Assembly: GCF_000218685.1 (NCBI RefSeq)
Contig: NW_006763290.1
Coordinates: forward strand, 4,738,908 to 4,802,907
From: Serpula lacrymans var. lacrymans S7.9
Lineage: Eukaryota > Basidiomycota > Agaricomycetes > Boletales > Serpulaceae
Reading direction: 5' to 3'
DNA: 64,000 bases
Positions 57,709 to 64,000 of the stretch are shown here, one piece after another. Below the pieces are notes generated by a model. The model was not told the origin of the DNA. It saw only the letters and a list, made by a program, of their open reading frames with translations, and searched no databases. Position 1 is the first letter of the stretch; every line of letters begins with the position of its first letter. A program made the position numbers and the translations under genes.

Positions 57709-60179
57709 ATGGCCTCGTCCAGCTACTTGGCCGCGTTCCAGCGCGGTGCTAGCATGTACCGCGACGACGACCACGGCAATCTCCCTTCTTACTCCTCAGC
57801 TGTTAAAGAAAAATTGCACAGGCGTCAGCCAACAGCCCAGTGGTCTCTCCCTTTCGCGATTCCTGTCTCCAGTCCCGACATGCGTCGCCCACGTCTACGC
57901 ATATTAAGCTCTACTCGCACCCACCACTTCAAAATCACACGACTGGGCCGGAAACGAAAGTCACTCTGTCGATGTCTTGCCCTTCTTGCCAGCATATTCG
58001 CACTTTACATCGTCGTTCTGCGCTTGGGAATGGAAGACCGTCATTGGACGCCGACCTTTCGTGACCCTTCGACGTTGGTCTTCGGACGTGAAAATCTACA
58101 GAAGATCTGGAAGTGGGAAATAGAGAGTGGTCACTACCCTAGTAGCCGCAAAAGTAAGCTACGTTCGGTGCTGGCTTATGATGTCAGAAGTGACCTTTGT
58201 CTGTCTTTTTCTTTAGTACCGCAGCAGATTGGGCTCACCTCTCCCATACCGAATCCTGCCATTCCGCCCGCAAAGGCACATACACTCATTTCACCTTTCA
58301 CACCACCATTGGACCCTGTTGTCACTAGTACTCGAGGTTACGGCCCTCGGCGCGTGTATGTAGATATAGAGAGTCATCCCTCGCACGCTGCATACCCACC
58401 TCGTCCAGTGCCGAGCAGCACGATTGATCTTGATATTATTCTGGACCATTGCGACTTCACGCAAAAAAAGGTGCGGACCTACTCGTTGTATGGCTATCGA
58501 TAGCACTAACTCCGCCGAAGTATGTACGCGATTGTTTAGAAGTCTTGCGAGTGGGAGGAAACTTGGATAACGGACGACGTTTACGACGGGGAGAGATGGA
58601 TGAATGGAAGTATATTTTCGTCGATGGAGAGACTCAGAACGTTACGGAGACGCCTCACACTGCCAGCCCTATCATTGTTCCAAGACCACTTCCAACTGGA
58701 CATCACGACTCAAACGCGGGATTGACGAAGAAGAGAGGTGTCCAGTGGGAGCCTCGGATGGTTCTCCCGCCTACTTCATTGCCACAGACATCCATGAGCC
58801 CAACGACTTCCTGCGATCCGGATAATCCACGCCTGTTCCACATGTTTTGGACGGGGCCTTTTACCGATAAGCCCTACATGGCCTTGCTCTCTTTCTTGTT
58901 CACCCAAAACCTTGGATTGGATTTGAAGGGCCAGGGCGAATCTCCTGTTTGTCGCCCTCAGTTCTGGTTGTGGATCAATCCTGGCCCAGCAGCGGCTGTT
59001 CCCAATGCATCAGCCATGAGCGACATGTTTACGCAACTGAAGACCAATCCATGGGCAGCTCCATTCCTTCACCCACGGTTCAGAGATGTTATCAAGTTTA
59101 GGTTGTGGAATACGACCGAGCAGCTTGATGGCATCCCCGAACTCAAAGATGAATGGCGATCGAGCGAGAGTCTTTTCAATTCTGGTGGTGTTTCCATGAA
59201 TGTACCCATTGATAAGCAGCATGCAAGGAGCCCAGGGAGAGAAGCTGGCAGCAATGGAACCGTCAGCACTTCAAAGTCAGATGAAGATACAAAGTCAAAT
59301 GATGATACTATGGTCAACCGCACGGGCTCAAAATCGTCGTCTTCATACGATAAACTTTCTGTTATCCTCTCGGATATGGCACGGTTCATTCTGTGCCATC
59401 GATATGGCGGTATATACTTGGACGCGGATACGATCTTTTTACGTGACTGGGAAGAGCTCTGGGGGTGGAAAGGCGCCTTTGCATACAGGTGGTCATACCA
59501 CGACGATTACAACACAGCAGTCCTCCACTTGAACAAATATTCAGCACTGGGTTCATTTTTATTCAGAACCGCACTGAAAAACGGTCTCGATTTCCACCCC
59601 GTCGTCGTATCTAAATATCTGAAGGATGCTCATCTCGATAACTTATTGTTCCGTATTCCTGATGCTCTATTCGATTCGGCTTGGCTGAACATGGAAGGTT
59701 ATCAACACGATCGTCCACCTCAGCCTTCATTTTCCGTGTAAGTAGTCGATTATTGAATGAGAGTTAACGCTCATGTTCTTGTAGTTTCGAAGACTTTTTC
59801 GTGACACCGGATGAAAGTAGTGCTGCACCTCATGCATTGGGTTTTGAGGGTTTTTTCCGAGGGGCTTATTCTTATCATTTCCACAACTTCTGGTGCGAAC
59901 AATTCATTTCTTCAGTCCATAGCCGGGTATACTTATAGTATATTTAGGTGGGATCCTTTCGATTCCGCTCGTAACTGGCCAGATCTCGGTTCGAGGTTTG
60001 GTGCTGGCGAAAGGGCCGCTCGTGCTGTCGCTCTCCCAGATCTCGACCCTGATGAATGGGTAGACGCGGTCTCAAAGGATAAGCGTGATCTTGACTGGGC
60101 GACTGTCTTGAAGAGAACATTCGAGGCATACGTTCGAGGGGAGCGACCCAACATGTATGGCGAATTCCTTCAGTGGTGA
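57709..60179 (+). CDS. GT32-like glycosyltransferase, type II membrane protein (copy A)
   Basis: The start is the ATG at 57709 (MASSSYLAAFQRGASMYRDD). A cytosolic, basic N-terminus with NLPSYSSAVKEKLHRR precedes one hydrophobic anchor, CLALLASIFALYIVVLRLGM, then a lumenal stem (STLVFGRENLQKIWKWEIES). The catalytic domain reads CDPDNPRLFHMFWTGPFTDK, FWLWINPGPAAAVPNASAMS, KTNPWAAPFLHPRFRDVIKF and KLSVILSDMARFILCHRYGG, followed by IYLDADTIFLRDWEELWGWK, which contains the DxD-type metal/nucleotide-sugar motif. A variable Ser/Gly/Asp-rich insert sits between NSGG and NRTGSKSSSSYD. The protein ends RPNMYGEFLQW. The order 'IPK.FHMFWTG..TDKP / LS D..R...L...GG.YLD.D' is that of GT32 enzymes (Och1 or alpha-1,4-transferase-related) in the Golgi. 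At about 760 residues it is larger than Och1. Exact sugar donor and acceptor cannot be told. Copy B follows in tandem. Confidence 0.82.
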
Positions 60180-61226
60180 CCGCATCGTGGTGCCCATGAT
60201 CATCAGTTTGGATATTTTATCATCTCTTTGCGAATGTTCGTTACCCCCATTGCACTCCTAAACATTTACCGTATTATTCAGGACTAGACATTGTTATATG
60301 TGGGCACTCAGACATTGATGCGGTGTAGTTCATGGATGCTCTTCTCTGACAACTCCCTTTGATTCCTTCTTTTTGTATTCGCTTCCTTTGGTTGGGACAT
60401 GCGATGAATTATATACCTGACCTACCCTTACTTATTGCTTTCTAATGTCCCGAGGTTTTCGAAGTCCCCTCATCTTTGTACATGGTAAGTAACCCTTCCA
60501 TGAAATAAAGATGAAATTCTGGTTACTAATTCTAATTTTATGCCGCACAGCTAGCTAATACGATTGATGCTGTGTTACAAGCTGTTTGTTGATCAATGCA
60601 CGTTTTTCTGAGCCGCGCTTGCAGTTTCCAAGTGACGCACTTGTACATCTATGGAAGGAAACAGCATGGCCATGGATTGATCCGTAACGCTGCATCTGGA
60701 ATGTCTTATTTTTACCTCAGATTTTTTCTCCTAGTCTAGTGGGAGAAGGGCGAGACTTGTGTCATTCACCGGAAACAGCAAGTGGAGGTTAGTCATGGTC
60801 CGTCATCCTATCTTTTGCCAAACTGATTAGCGTTACAGAATAGGTTTGGCATTATAGTCAAATGCGATACGCGTCACGGCTTCTCACCACTGCGTTGTGG
60901 TGTATGCCAGCAGAAAGAGGGTTGCGCAGCAGCATCTTTTCCCACTGCCAAGAGGGGTGGAGCAGATATAAATGTTGGTGTGCAGCGCCTACGTACTGTG
61001 TATGGCTCTTACGGCCGTTTTGCTACATACGCTAAATGGAGTATACCTAAGCTGAGATTTCCCACGGGTACATTTAGCTTGGTTTATTTGAGCTTCTCCC
61101 ATTTTTACACTCTGTACACAACGTCCGCTCCTCAAAAGTCCCTTTCCTCATCGCCTGCCCTCCCGTCGTCGTCGTCGATCGCGTCGTCGGGGACGCCTAA
61201 TCCATTGGAGATCCATATCCAGTATT
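60180..61226. other. Intergenic region between the two GT32-like copies
   Basis: About 1.05 kb. It holds the 3' UTR of copy A and the promoter of copy B. A TATAAA is at 60967-60972. A small frame at 60980-61240 overlaps the start of copy B and looks non-coding. Confidence 0.5.
60967..60972 (+). promoter_or_regulatory. TATA box candidate for GT32-like copy B
   Basis: TATAAA within GCAGATATAAATGTTGG, about 255 bp upstream of the ATG at 61227. The distance implies a rather long 5' UTR, so confidence is limited. Confidence 0.4.
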
Positions 61227-63736
61227 ATGGCCTCTTCTGACTATTTTCCAATGCCTCAACGTGGCAATGGCTACGCTGAAAAAGGCCGTTCGACAAATGG
61301 TCTCCCTACTTATTCTTCTGCAGTCCAGGAGAAGATGCACCGACATTCTCGTTCAATGGCATGGGTTATACCCGTGTCGGTACCTATTCCCGGCGTGCGG
61401 ACTCGCAGACTGCGTCTCTACATGTTGAATCCCAGTCGCATGCATCAGTTCACCTTGCCACGCATCGGGCGCAAAAGAGGGCCATTGTTGCTGATGGCCC
61501 TACTTCTTACCGCCATTGTATCCATTTTTGTTTTTGCTCGACGTTTCGGCACTGAGGAGAAACAGTGGACGTCGAATTTTGGCGAGTCATCTACTCTCGT
61601 GTTTGGGCGAGATGACTTGCAGCAGATATGGAAGTGGGAGATTGAAAGTGGTCATTATCCGAGTAATAGCAAAAGTGAACCATTTCGTTTATCGATTTCG
61701 AGTGGAGCGGTCATCTGATCTGCTCTTTCTTTCCTTGCAGTCCCAGAGCAGGTGGGGCTTAACTCAGCGCTGTTGAATCCTGCCCTGCCTCCCCGGAAAG
61801 CACCCACGATTCCTTCACGATTCAGGCCTCCTCCAGGCCCTGTCATCACCACAACTCGCGGTGATGGACCTCGGCGAGTTTACCTGGATGTACAAAGTCA
61901 GCCTCCAAATGTCGCTTATCCACCACGACCAGTACCTGGAAGCGTCGCCGACTTGGATGTTATTATGGAACACTGTGATTTCTCTGAAAACAAGGTATGG
62001 TCACTCATGATCTTTGTTATTTAGTCTCATTGTCCGCAGTATGTACGTGACTGTCTAGAGGTTCTCCGACTTGGCGGCGGTTTGGATAATGGGGATAGAC
62101 TGAGGCGGGGTAAAATGGATGACTGGAAATACATCTATATGGAAGAAGACAGAGAGAATTTCACTGAGCCTGCTCAAATATCTCTGGGTAATGTTATCGC
62201 TCCGCGGCCAATATCGTCTAGCGATCAGGATCCAAACGCTGGACTAGTCAAAAAGAGAGGTGCGGAATGGGAAACTCCATTATCTCTGCGTCCTACCTTG
62301 CAGCACACTCCTTATTCAAGTCTACCTGCCCCTTGCGATCCCGAAAACCCGCGATTGTTCCATATGTTCTGGACAGGTCCTTTCACCGACAAGCCGTATC
62401 TTGCGTTACTTTCCTTCCTGTTCACTCAGAATGCCGGTTTGCATGTCAAAGATGATGAGGGAGCCTTCCTTTGTCGTCCAGAGTTCTGGATGTGGATCAA
62501 CCCGGGACCTGCTGCGACGGTACCGAACCCTTCTGCATTGGGTGACATGTTCGACCAGCTGAAGACCAACCCGTGGGCCGCTCCGTTCCTCCACCCGCGG
62601 TTCAAGGACGTGATCAAATTCAAGTTATGGAACACTACTGAACAGCTTGATGGCGTGCCTGAGCTCAAAGATGAATGGAGAACGTTGAAAGAAACGTTGT
62701 TCAACTCTGGTGGTCACATCATCAATGTCCCTCCAGAGAAGCAGCAGTCGAAGAGCGTCGTGGAACCTACAGTTACCACTGAGGCGAGCTTAAACACTGG
62801 TAACGCCACTGGTGAATCCAAGGCATCTTCTACGAACACCGACAAATCTGATGAAGACGATATGCTGAATCGCACGGGTTCCAAATCTTCATCATCTTAT
62901 GATAGGCTATCTGTGATTCTTTCTGATATGGCGCGATTTGTTCTGTGCCATCGTTTCGGAGGAATCTATCTAGACGCCGACACCATATTTTTACGTGATT
63001 GGGAAGAACTTTGGGGATGGAAGGGTGCATTTGCCTACAGATGGTCCCGCTTGGAGAAGTATAACACAGCTGTCCTCCGTATGAACAAGAACTCGGCATT
63101 GGGGTCTTTCTTGTTCCGAACAGCATTGAAGAATGGCCTTGATTTCCATCCCATGACAGTATCTCGCTACACCAAGGATGCCTACCTCGAAGGTCTCTTG
63201 CTGCGCCTTCCTGATGCGTTGTTTGATTCTGCATGGCTGAATACTGAGTATTACCAACGCGATAGACCACCTCAGCCTTATTTCATAGAGTAGGTCGACT
63301 GCATTCTCATCGTATTCTTTCCCGTTGAATTATATTTCTTCTCAGGTTTGCAGATTTCTTTGATACTCCTGCGCAAAACAGCGCGGCACCTCAAGCTCTT
63401 GGTTTCGAAGGCTTTTTCAGAGGCGCATACTCTTACCATTTCCACAACTTCTGGTAGGCTTTCTGTCGTCTATATTCTTTCCAGAACTCATTAACGCTAC
63501 GCAGGTGGAAGCCATTCGATGCATCACGTAATTGGCCAGATCTTGGGCCGAAGTTTATGGCTGGCGAGAGAGCTGCCCGTGCCGCTGCCACTCCAGACAT
63601 CGACCCAGAAGATTGGGCAGACAAAGTGTCCGATGACAAGCGCGACCTTGACTGGGCCACAGTTCTGAAGAGAACCTTCGAAGCATATATTCGTGGCGAC
63701 CGACCCAATATGTATGGCGAATGGATCCAATGGTGA
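61227..63736 (+). CDS. GT32-like glycosyltransferase, type II membrane protein (copy B)
   Basis: Same architecture as copy A throughout: start MASSDYFPMPQRGNGYAEKG, the conserved cytosolic GLPTYSSAVQEKMHRHS block, one anchor (LLMALLLTAIVSIFVFARRF), stem SSTLVFGRDDLQQIWKWEIE, and catalytic blocks CDPENPRLFHMFWTGPFTDK, FWMWINPGPAATVPNPSALG and KTNPWAAPFLHPRFKDVIKF. The DxD loop is IYLDADTIFLRDWEELWGWK, identical to copy A. It ends RPNMYGEWIQW. Introns lie at matching places, for example after the SNSK/SSRK tail of the first exon and before FADFFDTP/FEDFFVTP. The insert between NSGG and NRTGSKSSSSYD differs in length and sequence from copy A. The pair most likely arose by tandem duplication, and both copies are intact, so both probably act in the Golgi with similar or partitioned roles. 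Confidence 0.82.
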
Positions 63737-64000
63737 CCCTGATGTCTTATGTTTACCTATCTCATGCACGATTTTACCGGTGATGCCCCTATATTGTAGA
63801 CACACAGAGCTGCACTCTTTCTACTGCTCAATAGACTGTCCCTTCTGAGTGCCATTCGTACCTTCACGTATCCATAATTTCAAACTATACCTTTTCCAAT
63901 GTCTATATTTTTAACACCCCATTCTTTCTATCCTGGACCATACAAGCGGATCTGCTTTATGCCATGCGGAATACGTGATAGGTTTTCACAGAGCTGTAAT
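63737..64000. other. 3' flank of copy B to window end
   Basis: About 260 bases of AT-rich sequence that must include the 3' UTR of copy B. Nothing else is recognised. Confidence 0.5.

Overview
The window is nuclear DNA of a filamentous fungus, most likely a mushroom-forming basidiomycete (Agaricomycetes). Genes are densely packed on both strands and cut by many short introns of about 48-65 nt with GT..AG ends. The gene content fits: a FunK1-type protein kinase, a KRE6/SKN1 glucan-synthesis GH16, a fungal CSL transcription factor, a cellular RNA-dependent RNA polymerase, a seven-helix receptor of the basidiomycete type and GT32-like glycosyltransferases. All gene models were assembled by eye by joining reading frames across GT..AG boundaries, so outer exons are less certain than cores. 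I saw no tRNA, rRNA, CRISPR array or bacterial-type operon.

Layout: 1-536 (-) 5' end of a probable mitochondrial N-acetylglutamate synthase; 1618-3366 (-) F-box protein; 3714-~6030 (-) FunK1 kinase, divergent from 6283-9822 (+) a UBE2O-like E2/E3 ubiquitin enzyme; 10394-13181 (-) KRE6/SKN1-like glucanase; 14526-16682 (+) cytochrome P450; 16999-17406 (+) mitochondrial ribosomal protein uS17; 18266-18633 an inverted-repeat element; 18886-22829 (+) RdRP; 23340-23884 (-) prefoldin subunit 6, divergent from 24120-26747 (+) gamma-glutamyltranspeptidase; 27019-28713 (-) PP2C phosphatase; 29352-31500 (+) histidine acid phosphatase/phytase-like; 32359-34062 (+) GPCR-like receptor; 34400-35373 (+) Vps20/CHMP6; 35673-37743 (-) PPIL2-type U-box cyclophilin; 37936-40197 (+) PPR protein; 40235-40558 (-) small Mim2-like membrane protein; 40860-43527 (+) sugar transporter; 44072-45973 (+) divergent DEAD-box helicase; 46925-49794 (+) multi-pass membrane protein; 50422-51219 (+) unknown gene; 51457-53946 (+) CSL transcription factor; 54648-56998 (+) pyruvate kinase; 57709-60179 and 61227-63736 (+) tandem GT32-like glycosyltransferases.

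Most genes are housekeeping and unrelated in function. Loose themes are ubiquitin and protein quality control (F-box, UBE2O, PPIL2, prefoldin), mitochondrial biogenesis (uS17m, PPR, Mim2-like, Mrh4-like helicase), cell wall and secretory glycans (KRE6, GT32 pair) and signalling (FunK1, GPCR, PP2C, CSL). The least ordinary features are a near-perfect 47-bp inverted repeat pair just upstream of the RdRP, very small exons (7-18 nt) in the UBE2O, P450 and transporter genes, a probable GC-AG intron in the membrane-protein gene, a helicase with altered motifs, and the GT32 tandem duplication. I found no clear evidence for a wholly new multi-gene system.
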